Source: Ramlibacter sp. | GTDB taxonomy: Bacteria > Pseudomonadota > Gammaproteobacteria > Burkholderiales > Burkholderiaceae_C | Assembly (NCBI GenBank): GCA_013815685.1 | Contig: JACDFR010000039.1 | Coordinates: 1-39,850 of the forward strand | Length of the DNA stretch: 39,850 nt | Direction of reading: 5' to 3' | In this document: piece after piece, positions 32,217 to 39,850 of the stretch | Layout: every line of letters starts with the position of its first letter | Position numbering within the stretch: the first letter of the stretch is position 1 | Notes under the pieces: model-generated | What the model was told of the DNA's origin: nothing | Database searches by the model: none | The model's input: only the letters and a program-made list of their open reading frames with translations | Position numbers and translations under genes: made by a program

Positions 32217-34657
32217 GCCGCAACGCTCCGCCGTGGCGCGGCGAAAACGGCCGCCATGACCAGGGCTAGCACCGCGCCGGGACCCACCGTGGCGCCGATC
32301 GCGTTGAGCACGGGAACGCTGGAAAACGCGAGGATGCCGAAACCCAGCACCGCCGCGATGTTGGCAAACAGCAGCGAGGCCAGGGTGGTGGGCGAGACGG
32401 CGGGCTCCGTGCTATCGTGCCCCTCGCCACGCGCGCCGCCGCCGAAGAAAAGTGCGTAATTCGATCCCACGGCGAAGACCAGCAGCAGGCCCACCAGGTG
32501 CAGGATGGTGAGGCGCTCTCCCGCCAGCACCAGCCCGGCCATCACGGCCAGCACGGTGCCCGCGAGCGGCGCCATCACGGCGAGCATCCGGCGGGCGGAG
32601 CGAAGCGAGACCGCGATGAGCACCGCGATCGCCGCCAGCCCCGCCACCGACAGCAGCGCCGCTTCCTTGAGATATCCGCTGTAGAGCGAATCCGCCTCGC
32701 CCTTCAAGTCCACGAACAGGGTCCGGGTGGCGTGAGCCTGGTCCACCGCAGCCAGCGCGGGCCTGATGCGCGCCGCGTCGATACCGTCAGCCTCGCGCTG
32801 GCCCGCCGCGACGCGCGGCGCGTGCAGTGGCAGCAGCGCGCTCCATTGTTCCGGCGCGCCCTGGGCTGCGGCCCGGTGCACCAGCATGCCGTCGATGGCG
32901 ACCGCCAGCGAGGTGCCTTCGAGGTCGGCGCGCTGCAACGGCCTGCCCTGGCGGGCCCGCTCCACGTCGTCGAGGAAAGGCGCCAGGCGCTCGGCCTTGA
33001 CAGGCAGTGCCTGCACGGCCTGGGACAGCCGCTCGCGCAGCGCCGGCGCGGGCGGCAGGGCGCCCAGGCGTGCTTGCTGCGTCGCCATGCTGGGCAGCAG
33101 ATGGCTGGGGCTGTCGACGCCGCCGATCACGTTCTGCCGGACCAGCGGCTGCAAGGCGGCGACCGCGCGCTCGGCCGCCGCCAGCACCTGTTCCTGGGTG
33201 GCGCCCGCGATCACGACCAGCGACCGCACGTCGGGCGCGCCCAGGTCGGCACGCAGCGACTGGTCAAGGGCCTGGTCCTGCGCCGATACCGGGCTGAGGG
33301 CTGCCAGTTCATGGTTCCAGATCTCATGCCGCTGCGCCACCAGCACCGCCGCCGAGGCAGCGATCAGCAGCAGCAGCGGCCAGCGCAGGACGCCGGCGCG
33401 CGCGGCCCATCGCGACAGCAGCGCGCCCGGCGCCGAGATGTCGCGCACCGCGAACCCGGCGGGCAGCAGGCGCGGCAGCACGAAACGGGTGACCAGGGCG
33501 GCCGTCGTCAGGCCGGCCAGCGAATAAAGGCCCAATTGCGCCAAGCCGGGAAAGCCCGAGAACAGCAGTGCCGCAAAACCGAAGATCGAGGTGAGCACGC
33601 CCAGCCGCACCGTGGGCCAGAAACGGCGGACCCATTCCTCCCCGGAGGCGCCCGGGTGGCGCGACTGGACGAACAGGTAGATCGAATAGTCCACGGCTTC
33701 GCCGATCAGCGTGGTGCCGAATCCCAGCGTCAGGCCATGCACGCTGCCAAAGCCCAGGCTCACCGCGGCGATCGCGACCAGGATGCCGGAGGCCACCGGC
33801 AGCAACCCGAGCACCAGCGCCGGCAACGAGCGGTAAAGCACCAGCAGCAGGATCACGATCAGCGAACTGCCCATCACGGACAGGCGGGTGACTTCGCGCT
33901 CGATCAGCTCGCGCACGCTCGCGGCGAAGACACCGGGGCCGGTGAGCAGCAGGCGCGCTTGCTGCGCGGAGGAAGCCTGACGGGCTTGCTCGAACGCCGC
34001 GCGCACGGCCGTCACGGCTGCTTGCTGGCCATCGGTGTCGCCGCCGGACGCCCTGGTTTGCAGTAGCATCACGGCCCGCCGCCCATCGCGCGAGGCCCAC
34101 ACGCCGTCGACGCTGTTGGGCCGGTTCTGCGCCGTGGCGGACTGGGCGCCCAGGCGCTCCAGCACCTGCGCGATCTCGCCGGTGGGATCGCGCGGCAGCA
34201 CGCTCTTGACCAGGAGCCCGGCCGGCGACGCCAGCAGATCGATCGTCTCCTGGATCGCGGCGTTAAGGCCCTGCGCGGTGAAACGCTGCGCGTCCACCGC
34301 CGGGCTCAGCTGGTAGCGATGCTCGAAAAAGAAATTCTGATCGCGCTCCATGCCCGCGCTCTTGCCATTGGCGACGGCGACAAACCGCGCGTCGCCGCGC
34401 AGCTTGCCGGCGATCCTGCGCGAGATGGCGGCATGGGTGGCCGGGTCCGCGCCCTCCACACCCACCAGCATCAACCGAGACACCAGGCCGTCCTTCAACT
34501 GGTCCACCAGCAGCTGCTGTTCAGCCGTGGGGGCCTGCGGCAGGAAGGCCGACATGTCGGAAGTGAAGGTGGTCTTCGCCACCAGCACGGCGCACAGCGC
34601 CATGGCCGCGAGCCAGACCCAGACCGCTGCCCGCGGACCGCCCAGGCGGCCGGTCAC
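32213..34657 (-). CDS. MMPL/RND-family exporter (ApeM-like)
   Basis: The 814-residue protein has the RND-like duplicated layout: one N-terminal span (about 10-27), a large periplasmic loop (about 30-250), a group of five spans (about 255-430), a second loop (430-640) and five more spans to the end (FGTTLIGEAVDYSIYLFVQS and LLLVFAVGSNYALFFGGG hold the conserved Asp/Tyr region). APE clusters carry this transporter to move the pigment-lipid across the inner membrane toward the outer membrane. It is coupled by ATGA to the LolA-like gene upstream and to the hydrolase downstream. Confidence 0.92.
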   Translation of the reverse strand: MTGRLGGPRAAVWVWLAAMALCAVLVAKTTFTSDMSAFLPQAPTAEQQLLVDQLKDGLVSRLMLVGVEGADPATHAAISRRIAGKLRGDARFVAVANGKSAGMERDQNFFFEHRYQLSPAVDAQRFTAQGLNAAIQETIDLLASPAGLLVKSVLPRDPTGEIAQVLERLGAQSATAQNRPNSVDGVWASRDGRRAVMLLQTRASGGDTDGQQAAVTAVRAAFEQARQASSAQQARLLLTGPGVFAASVRELIEREVTRLSVMGSSLIVILLLVLYRSLPALVLGLLPVASGILVAIAAVSLGFGSVHGLTLGFGTTLIGEAVDYSIYLFVQSRHPGASGEEWVRRFWPTVRLGVLTSIFGFAALLFSGFPGLAQLGLYSLAGLTTAALVTRFVLPRLLPAGFAVRDISAPGALLSRWAARAGVLRWPLLLLIAASAAVLVAQRHEIWNHELAALSPVSAQDQALDQSLRADLGAPDVRSLVVIAGATQEQVLAAAERAVAALQPLVRQNVIGGVDSPSHLLPSMATQQARLGALPPAPALRERLSQAVQALPVKAERLAPFLDDVERARQGRPLQRADLEGTSLAVAIDGMLVHRAAAQGAPEQWSALLPLHAPRVAAGQREADGIDAARIRPALAAVDQAHATRTLFVDLKGEADSLYSGYLKEAALLSVAGLAAIAVLIAVSLRSARRMLAVMAPLAGTVLAVMAGLVLAGERLTILHLVGLLLVFAVGSNYALFFGGGARGEGHDSTEPAVSPTTLASLLFANIAAVLGFGILAFSSVPVLNAIGATVGPGAVLALVMAAVFAAPRRSVAA

Positions 34658-35217
34658 GGCGGGCCGGCCTTGCGGATGGTCATGACGGACCGGTCCTTGT
34701 CCGCCTGCTCGATCTCGACCGTTCTGACTTCGCCCAGCTCGCCGTCGATCCGGATTTCAAGGACCAGCGCGCGGGTTCGTGCTTCACGCGGCGACAGAGT
34801 GAGCGACCAGCGCGCGGCCGTGCCGTCGAGCTTGAGGTTGTAGTGGCGCTGCAGCGCTGCGCGGTCGCCGCCCAGCGTGGCGCGGATGCTCTCGATCAGG
34901 GCGCCCACCGCGGGGTAGTCCTGCAGCTTCAGGACCATCTGGCGCTCGCCCCGCCTCAGCGTCATGGTGTCGCCTTCCAGCACCACCGATTCGGGCCGCG
35001 GCTTGAGGGTACGGCGCTCCAGCCGGTCGGGCGCCGTGAACACCAGCTCGCCGGACGAAACCACCGGCGCATCCAGCATCGCGATATGTTTGTGCTCGAC
35101 GAAGGTCGCTTTCGACGCCTTGCTCTTCGCAAGCGTCTGCATCAGCTCGTCGATGTCCCAGGCGGCCCAGGCGGGCGCGGCAAGCAGGCTGGCGGCCAAG
35201 GCGAAAATTCGGATCAT
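34654..35217 (-). CDS. LolA-like outer-membrane lipoprotein carrier (ApeL-like)
   Basis: The 187-residue protein begins with a signal peptide (MIRIFALAASLLAAPAWA, cut before AWDID) followed by a LolA-like half-barrel (LMQTLAKSKASKATFVEHKHI, GELVFTAPDRLERRTLKP, LEIRIDGELGEVRTVEIEQAD). In APE clusters this carrier is thought to shuttle the pigment-lipid through the periplasm to the outer membrane, in partnership with the MMPL exporter. ATG 35217 overlaps the acyltransferase stop by ATGA; the stop overlaps the MMPL start by ATGA. Confidence 0.9.
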   Translation of the reverse strand: MIRIFALAASLLAAPAWAAWDIDELMQTLAKSKASKATFVEHKHIAMLDAPVVSSGELVFTAPDRLERRTLKPRPESVVLEGDTMTLRRGERQMVLKLQDYPAVGALIESIRATLGGDRAALQRHYNLKLDGTAARWSLTLSPREARTRALVLEIRIDGELGEVRTVEIEQADKDRSVMTIRKAGPP

Positions 35218-36182
35218 GCCTTGGGAACGCCCGAGGGGGACTGCCCGCCGACAGGGCGCCAGAAATCGTAGAAGTTGAACCAGTTGTGCGGCGACATGCG
35301 GCCGTATTTCTCCAGCAGCGCGGCATAGCGGTCCATGGCGGCCTCCATGTGGGCCTGCCTGCCGCCGGCCGGCACGTCCGAAAAATCGGCCAGCACTTCG
35401 AAATGGATGTCGTAGCGGCGCCCGCCGCCATACAGCCCCACCATGAACACCACGGGCCGGCGCAGGATCGCGGCCATGCGAAACGGCCCCGTCGGAAAGG
35501 CCGCCGGGGCGCCGAAAAAAGGAATGGCGCGGGTCGCCTCTTCGCCCAGCGCGCGGTCGCCCATCATGCCCACGATCGCGTTGGAATCGAAAACGGCGTG
35601 CAGCTGGAGCATCGAATCGACCTGGCCCAGCGCCACGACGTCGAGTTCGGCGGCCGGATTGATGGCGCTCAGGATGCGGTTGATCTGGCGGGCATTTTCC
35701 TTGTACATGGCCATGACCACCCGCAGGCCGGGCTGCTTGCGGCCGAGCGAACGCAGCACCTCGAAGCTTCCCATGTGCGCGCCCATCAGCATGAGCCCGC
35801 GGCCGCTGTCGCGCATCTCGTCGATCAGGCCGTGCCCATGCAGATGGATATCGAACATGCCGAACTGGTCGTTGACCAGGAACACCCGGTCGTGCACGAC
35901 GGAGGCGAAGTAGAGGAAATGGCGGAACAGGTCGCGCCAGCCGGGCTGCGTCCCGTCGCCGCGCACCCGTATCAGCCACTGGGCACAGGCGCGGCGGGCT
36001 GCCGGCGAAAAGGCCAGGAAATACGCGGCGATCAGGTACAGCAGGCCGCGCGCGGCCGGCCGCCCCAGCCGCAACGAAACCCAGACCATGAACCGCAGCG
36101 CCAGGACGTTGCTGCGTTCGGGCCGCTGGGCCCACTCGGCCCGCGCCTGCTTGGGCCGGGCGCCCGCCAGGTCGGCACTCAT
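35214..36182 (-). CDS. LpxL/HtrB-like lipid acyltransferase
   Basis: The 322-residue protein belongs to the lauroyl/myristoyl acyltransferase superfamily: an N-terminal membrane helix (about 45-65), the catalytic HX4E in MGAHMGSFEVL (His136-Glu141), and MMGDRALGEEATRAIPFFG with FRMAAILRRPVVFMVGLYG. Members of this clade occur in APE loci beside the LolA-like and ACP genes, where they are thought to transfer the polyene acyl group to its lipid carrier. The start overlaps the small dehydratase stop by four bases (ATGA). Confidence 0.9.
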   Translation of the reverse strand: MSADLAGARPKQARAEWAQRPERSNVLALRFMVWVSLRLGRPAARGLLYLIAAYFLAFSPAARRACAQWLIRVRGDGTQPGWRDLFRHFLYFASVVHDRVFLVNDQFGMFDIHLHGHGLIDEMRDSGRGLMLMGAHMGSFEVLRSLGRKQPGLRVVMAMYKENARQINRILSAINPAAELDVVALGQVDSMLQLHAVFDSNAIVGMMGDRALGEEATRAIPFFGAPAAFPTGPFRMAAILRRPVVFMVGLYGGGRRYDIHFEVLADFSDVPAGGRQAHMEAAMDRYAALLEKYGRMSPHNWFNFYDFWRPVGGQSPSGVPKA

Positions 36183-36487
36183 CGGGGCACCTCGGGGCCG
36201 GCCTTGTCCATCGCCACCGTGCCGGTCGCCACGGGCCGGCCTTGCGACTTGATGTCGAAACGTGCCCGCTCGCCCTCGCCCCAGGCCAGGCCGAGGGCTT
36301 CGCCCGGGCCCACCGGACGCAGGAATTTGGCGGACACGATATTCGCCGCCTCGGCGCCGGATGCTTGTTCCAGGGCGTGCAGGGCGGCGTCGAGCAACAG
36401 CACGCCCGGCACGATGGGCATGCCGGGAAAATGCCCGGCAAATGCCGGGTGGTCCGGGTGAAACACCAGGCTCGCCTCACGCTCCAT
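36179..36487 (-). CDS. Small hotdog dehydratase (ApeI-like)
   Basis: The 102-residue protein contains HPAFAGHFPGMPIVPGVLLLDA, the FabA/FabZ-type hotdog core with His and the GxxxPGV turn, and ends PVATGTVAMDK. It is shorter than FabZ but matches APE-locus dehydratases of the ApeI type, and would remove water from the beta-hydroxyacyl-ACP to set up the polyene. I chose ATG 36487, which overlaps the ligase stop by 11 bases and starts MEREASLVF; a start at 36550 would add non-homologous residues from the ligase frame. Confidence 0.9.
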   Translation of the reverse strand: MEREASLVFHPDHPAFAGHFPGMPIVPGVLLLDAALHALEQASGAEAANIVSAKFLRPVGPGEALGLAWGEGERARFDIKSQGRPVATGTVAMDKAGPEVPR

Positions 36488-37850
36488 TCGTGTCTCCGGG
36501 GATGCCGCGCCGGGGCAGATGCGCCCGAGCCAGGGCTTCGATTGTCTCACGCGTCAATTTGCCGGTGCTGTTGCGAGGCAGCTGCTCGAGCAGCACCAGG
36601 GGCCGCGGCATGAAGACCGGGTCGATGCGCTCGCGCAACGCCGCCCTGACCGCAGCGGCGTCGAGTCCGGGCGCCACGGCGAAGGCCCACAGGCGTGTCA
36701 CAGCGTCCGGCGTTTCCTCTTGCGGCATGAAGAACACGCCGTCCACCACGCCCTGGATGGCCAGCAACTGGTGGTTCAGGTAGTCCAGCGAGTTGCGCTT
36801 GCCCGCGATGTTGATCAGGTCGCCGAGGCGCCCGTGCAGCAGGAATCGCCCGTCGCCGGCCAGCTCTATCACGTCGCCCAGGGGCATGGCGGGATCGACA
36901 TGCCCGCCCGATGCCCAGCAGCGGCCCCCCTCGTGAGCCAGCGTAATTCCCGGCAACAGGCTCCAGTGGCGCGCCTGCGTGCTGCGCCGGGTGGCGATCT
37001 GCCCGGTCTCGGTAGAGCCGTAGATTTCCTGCAGCGGCACACCCAGCCGCGCCTCGGCGGCCGCGGCGAGTTCGGCCGACAGGGGCGCGGTGGCCGACAG
37101 GACCAGGTCGACCGGGGGAACCGGAACGCCCGAGTCCAGCAGCGCGCGCAGGTGCACGGGCGTGGTGACCAGCACCCTCGGCCGCGGCACCTGCGCCAGC
37201 GCCGTGCAGATGTCGGCCGGATAGAACGGATGGCCGGCATACAGCGCCCCGCCGCTTTGCCACGGCAAGAGCACCGTCGACTCGATGCCGTACATGTGCT
37301 GGGGCGGAACCGTTCCGACGACCTGGGGCCGAGCCCCGGGCGCCAGCAGCAACGCCGCGCCCTCGGCTTGCACGTCCTGCACCAGGTTGCCCCAGACCTT
37401 TCGGTGCGGCAAGGGCATGCCGGTTGAACCGGAGGTGAAGACAACTGCGGCCAGTCGATCGGCGGGGATCAGCGGCATGGCGTGCGCGGCGCCGGGCCCG
37501 TGCCGGGGACCCGCCGGGCACTCCTCGAACAGGAACTGCGGCAGGTCGATGGTGGTAGGCCCATCGGCGAGGCAGATCGCATCCGGCGCGAACAGCTTCA
37601 TCTGGCGCACCGACTCGGGCGTGTGGCTGGGCGGCAACAGGCTGATGCGATCCGACACGAGCGCTGCAGCCAGCCCGACCGCGAACCGGTACCGGTCGGC
37701 ACAGGCATTGAGCACATGCCGGCCGGCAGGCAGCACGCCGGCGAGGTGATGGACGTCGGCGAGGAACCGGTCCACCGTCACCGGCTCGCCCTGGCGCCAG
37801 GCCATGATGTCGCCGGCGTCGCGGTGGCCGAGCAGTGCAAACGCATCCAT
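36477..37850 (-). CDS. AMP-dependent acyl-CoA/acyl-ACP ligase (ApeH-like)
   Basis: The ~457-residue ANL-family enzyme has the P-loop VVFTSGSTGMPLPHRK (TSGSTG at 139-144), YGSTETGQIATR (277-288), LHGRLGDLINIAGKR and the C-terminal LPRNSTGKLTRE with the catalytic Lys. In APE systems it activates the aromatic starter acid (for example 4-hydroxybenzoate or a coumaric type) and loads it on the ACP. A GTG at 37862 that overlaps the upstream stop by GTGA is an alternative start, which would fit the coupling seen elsewhere. The open frame from 38801 is a read-through of other genes. Confidence 0.9.
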   Translation of the reverse strand: MDAFALLGHRDAGDIMAWRQGEPVTVDRFLADVHHLAGVLPAGRHVLNACADRYRFAVGLAAALVSDRISLLPPSHTPESVRQMKLFAPDAICLADGPTTIDLPQFLFEECPAGPRHGPGAAHAMPLIPADRLAAVVFTSGSTGMPLPHRKVWGNLVQDVQAEGAALLLAPGARPQVVGTVPPQHMYGIESTVLLPWQSGGALYAGHPFYPADICTALAQVPRPRVLVTTPVHLRALLDSGVPVPPVDLVLSATAPLSAELAAAAEARLGVPLQEIYGSTETGQIATRRSTQARHWSLLPGITLAHEGGRCWASGGHVDPAMPLGDVIELAGDGRFLLHGRLGDLINIAGKRNSLDYLNHQLLAIQGVVDGVFFMPQEETPDAVTRLWAFAVAPGLDAAAVRAALRERIDPVFMPRPLVLLEQLPRNSTGKLTRETIEALARAHLPRRGIPGDTNGA

Positions 37851-37858
37851 GTCGGGCT

Positions 37859-38527
37859 TCACTCCGATTCCGACTTGCGGGCGGAAAACTGGCGATAGGC
37901 GGCCATCGCCTGCAAGAAGCCCGACCGCTCGCTGCGCGGAATGACGGCGATGCGCACGAGATACTCGCCGATGAACATGGCTGCGAGCAGCGGCAGCGAC
38001 AACAGGTTCACGAAGGCCGACCAGACGGTGGCCGGCGCCAGGACGAACAGCAACAGCGAAACCAGCGAGGTGAGGGCGAAGAACAAGGTCCATGCCCAGG
38101 TCACTTGCCGGGTGTAACGCACCAGCCGCGGCGACAGATCGCCGTGCACCAGTTCGGCCATGCGCGACACCAGCGGCTTCATGCCCGGCGACAGGGTGCG
38201 CCCAAAGCCCAGGCACAACGCCATGTTGATGCCGACATGCTGCGCGAGCATTACCCAGTGCGTCCCCGCCGGCAGCAGGTCCCGCGCGGCGAACAGTCCG
38301 GCCGCGCAGCCGATCCAGGCGGCCACCCACGCCAGGCGATGGCGCGAGCGCAACGCCAGCGCGAGTGCCAGCGCCATCAGGGGCAGGATGAACACCAGTG
38401 CCTCGAACAGGCCCGGGGTGCGCGAAGAGGCGGCCCAGTGGGCCAGCACCGCGTAGGCTATACAGCCGAGCGCGGCCGCCAGCCAGCCCACCGCCCGCCA
38501 AGCCTGCGCCGGCCCCGCCGCCTTCAC
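37859..38527 (-). CDS. COG4648-like membrane protein (ApeG-like)
   Basis: The 222-residue protein has about six hydrophobic spans (near 14-30, 42-58, 66-84, 92-105, 143-162, 165-185) and conserved patches MALCLGFGRTLSPGMKPLV and RYTRQVTWAWTLFFALTS. Homologues sit beside ACP and ligase genes in aryl polyene clusters; function is unknown, perhaps an export or scaffolding role. The start is GTG 38527, overlapping the ACP stop (GTGA). Confidence 0.86.
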   Translation of the reverse strand: MKAAGPAQAWRAVGWLAAALGCIAYAVLAHWAASSRTPGLFEALVFILPLMALALALALRSRHRLAWVAAWIGCAAGLFAARDLLPAGTHWVMLAQHVGINMALCLGFGRTLSPGMKPLVSRMAELVHGDLSPRLVRYTRQVTWAWTLFFALTSLVSLLLFVLAPATVWSAFVNLLSLPLLAAMFIGEYLVRIAVIPRSERSGFLQAMAAYRQFSARKSESE

Positions 38528-38826
38528 ACGGTTCTTTGCGAAGCGATGTGGTCCGCCAGGCTGCGAAGTGAGCCGAAGATCCGGGTGTTGTCTTCGTGGT
38601 CGGCGCGCAGCTGCAGCCCATACGTCTTGGAGACCACCAGCGCGACCTCCAGGATGTCGATCGAATCCAGGCCCAGCCCTTCGCCATACAGCGGCTCATC
38701 GGGATTGATGTCGGCGGCGGCGATCTCCAGGTTGAGGGACGTGACGACCAGTTGCGCCAGCTCTCCCAGCAAAGCTTCGCCAGAGGCGCCGGTCCTGACA
38801 TCGGGTGGCAACGTGGGATCGGTCAT
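38524..38826 (-). CDS. Acyl carrier protein
   Basis: The 100-residue protein carries the phosphopantetheine site GLGLDSIDILEVAL (Ser55 in LDSID) in a four-helix ACP fold and is acidic. It carries the growing aryl polyene chain as a thioester. E. coli-type APE clusters have two ACPs; only this one is in the window. It is the first gene of the leftward operon, with ATG 38826 and a weak RBS, and is separated by 83 bases from the divergent halogenase-like gene. Confidence 0.93.
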   Translation of the reverse strand: MTDPTLPPDVRTGASGEALLGELAQLVVTSLNLEIAAADINPDEPLYGEGLGLDSIDILEVALVVSKTYGLQLRADHEDNTRIFGSLRSLADHIASQRTV

Positions 38827-38909
38827 GTATTTGCTGCGCCTGAAAAGAAAAGGAATTTGCGCCGCATTTTAGCCTCTGGTAGGGTTGGGCTTTGCGCAAT
38901 ACAGCATCT
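38827..38909. promoter_or_regulatory. 83-bp divergent promoter region of the APE cluster
   Basis: It lies between the leftward ACP gene and the rightward second halogenase-like gene, so both main pigment transcripts should start here. Leftward TAAAAT (38871-38866) resembles a -10, but no good -35 lies 16-18 bases away, so an activator may be needed. No clear rightward promoter was found. Confidence 0.4.
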
Positions 38910-39850
38910 ATGTCAATCAAGAGTGATCAACCTGTGACCAGCGGGCCTCAGGCGCGGGTGCTGATACTGGGGGGCGGCCTGGCCGGCCTGTCGCTTTCAC
39001 TGCAGCTGCGCCAGCGTCATCCCGATCTGGAAATCGTGGTGCTGGAGCGCCGCTCGCATCCCGTGCCCGCGGCCACCCACAAGGTGGGCGAATCGACGGT
39101 GGAAATCGGGGCCCACTACTTTGCCAATGTGCTGGGCCTGAAGGCGCACCTGCAGCAGCACCAGCTGAAAAAATTCGGCTTCCGTTTCTTCTTCAACGAC
39201 GGCGCGCAGGGCGTCGACACCGTGACCGAGCTGGGCGCCAGCACCTTCCTGCGCACACCGGCGTACCAGCTCGATCGGGGCCTGTTCGAAAACGAGCTGG
39301 GGCGCGTGGCGCTGGAGCGGGGCGTGCGATTCGAGGACGGCGCCATCGTGCGCGGCGTCGAGCTGGCCGATGGCAAGCAGAAAGACAGCTTGCATCGCGT
39401 GAGTTTCGAGCGCGGCGGCGCGGCGCTCGACATCGAGGCCCGGTGGCTGGTCGACGCGTCCGGCCGCGCGGGCTTTCTCAAGCGCAAGCTGGACCTGGCC
39501 GAGCCCAACGACCACAACGCCAATGCGGTGTGGTTTCGCATCGGCGAGCGGCTCGATATCAACGACTGGTCGCGCGACGGGGCCTGGCAGTCGCGCTGCG
39601 ACCCCCCTCACCGCTGGCTGTCCACGAACCATCTCTGCGGCGACGGCTACTGGGTGTGGCTGATTCCCCTGGCTTCCGGTTCGCATTCGGTCGGCATCGT
39701 CTGCGATGCCCAGGCGCATCCCGTCGAAGGGATGAACAGCTTCGACAAGGCCATGGCATGGCTGGCGATCCACCAGCCGCAGTTGCACGGCCAGCTGCAG
39801 CCGCGCGCCGGCAAGCTGCAGGACTTCGCTTTCTTCAGGAATTTCTCGTA
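38910..39850 (+). CDS. Second flavin-dependent halogenase-like protein (partial, right edge)
   Basis: The 313 visible codons begin MSIKSDQPVTSGPQ and show FAD-binding ILGGGLAGLSLSLQL (GGGLAG at 21-26), HKVGESTVEIGAHYF (GES loop), VDASGRAGFLKRKL and WVWLIP (248-253), which fits WxWxIP of flavin halogenases. The C-terminus is outside the window. It is only distantly like the halogenase-like protein at 23821, so it is not a recent duplicate. In APE/xanthomonadin loci it may halogenate the aryl head or act as a monooxygenase. It diverges from the ACP operon across 83 bases. Confidence 0.85.
   Translation, partial: MSIKSDQPVTSGPQARVLILGGGLAGLSLSLQLRQRHPDLEIVVLERRSHPVPAATHKVGESTVEIGAHYFANVLGLKAHLQQHQLKKFGFRFFFNDGAQGVDTVTELGASTFLRTPAYQLDRGLFENELGRVALERGVRFEDGAIVRGVELADGKQKDSLHRVSFERGGAALDIEARWLVDASGRAGFLKRKLDLAEPNDHNANAVWFRIGERLDINDWSRDGAWQSRCDPPHRWLSTNHLCGDGYWVWLIPLASGSHSVGIVCDAQAHPVEGMNSFDKAMAWLAIHQPQLHGQLQPRAGKLQDFAFFRNFS

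Noticed and set aside
32417..34066. 549-codon rightward open frame opposite the MMPL exporter
   Set aside because: Gln/Arg/His-rich antisense shadow with no recognisable motif.
38866..38895. Full sigma-70 promoter for the APE operon
   Set aside because: TAAAAT is a fair -10, but no -35 match occurs at 16-18 bases.

Overview
The window is GC-rich DNA from a betaproteobacterium of the order Burkholderiales, most likely Comamonadaceae. The reasons are the rlmL-rpoN-lptB-lptA gene order, the thiL-pgpA-pncC cluster, a haloacid dehalogenase next to malate synthase G, and three copies of a GC-rich dispersed repeat (core CCCCGAGGGGGC...CCTTGGGGCGGCCC) that I associate with that family. The family assignment is inference. 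No tRNA, rRNA, CRISPR array or complete insertion sequence was seen.

Left part (1-7.3 kb). A large secreted RHS/YD-repeat protein runs off the left edge and reads leftward from a good sigma-70-like promoter. Divergent from it is a tight operon: thiL, a secreted SNase-like nuclease, pgpA and pncC. A decayed stretch follows. It holds a ~150-bp-armed imperfect inverted repeat, the C-terminal scrap of a LysR regulator, a small NTF2/SnoaL-like protein, and a fluoroacetate/haloacetate-dehalogenase-type hydrolase. That hydrolase is broken by a frameshift at its oxyanion-hole motif and also carries an in-frame copy of the dispersed repeat.

Middle part (7.3-23.7 kb). Leftward genes are a PIN-domain protein, rlmL, rpoN, lptB and lptA; lptC is not upstream of lptA, where a divergent PhnD-like periplasmic binding protein sits instead. 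Next come leftward dsbA (Tat-like signal), a SPOR-domain protein, argS, a DUF2214-like membrane protein, a LysR regulator and a family III CoA-transferase. Rightward genes are a beta-lactamase-fold serine hydrolase, an L-2-haloacid dehalogenase and malate synthase G (glcB). The last two could link haloacetate to glycolate, glyoxylate and malate. A TetR C-terminal fragment lies between the serine hydrolase and the dehalogenase.

Right part (23.8 kb to the edge). This is an aryl polyene (APE/xanthomonadin-like) pigment cluster. A leftward, almost fully translationally coupled 13-gene operon (38826 to 26737) encodes an acyl carrier protein, a COG4648 membrane protein, an AMP-dependent ligase, a hotdog dehydratase, an LpxL-like acyltransferase, a LolA-like protein, an MMPL exporter, an alpha/beta hydrolase, a polysaccharide-deacetylase-fold protein, a SAM methyltransferase, a fused ketosynthase-chain length factor, a second hotdog dehydratase and a ketoreductase. 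Rightward, converging on it, are a flavin-dependent halogenase-like enzyme, a PlsC-type acyltransferase and a family 2 glycosyltransferase. Divergent from the operon promoter end is a second halogenase-like flavoprotein, cut by the right edge. Inferred flow: an aryl starter is activated and loaded on the ACP, extended and reduced to a polyene, possibly halogenated and methylated, attached to a lipid or sugar carrier, and exported to the outer membrane. The most notable features are the KS-CLF fusion, the two WxWxIP halogenase-like proteins bracketing the cluster, and the deacetylase/hydrolase/methyltransferase trio inside the operon.
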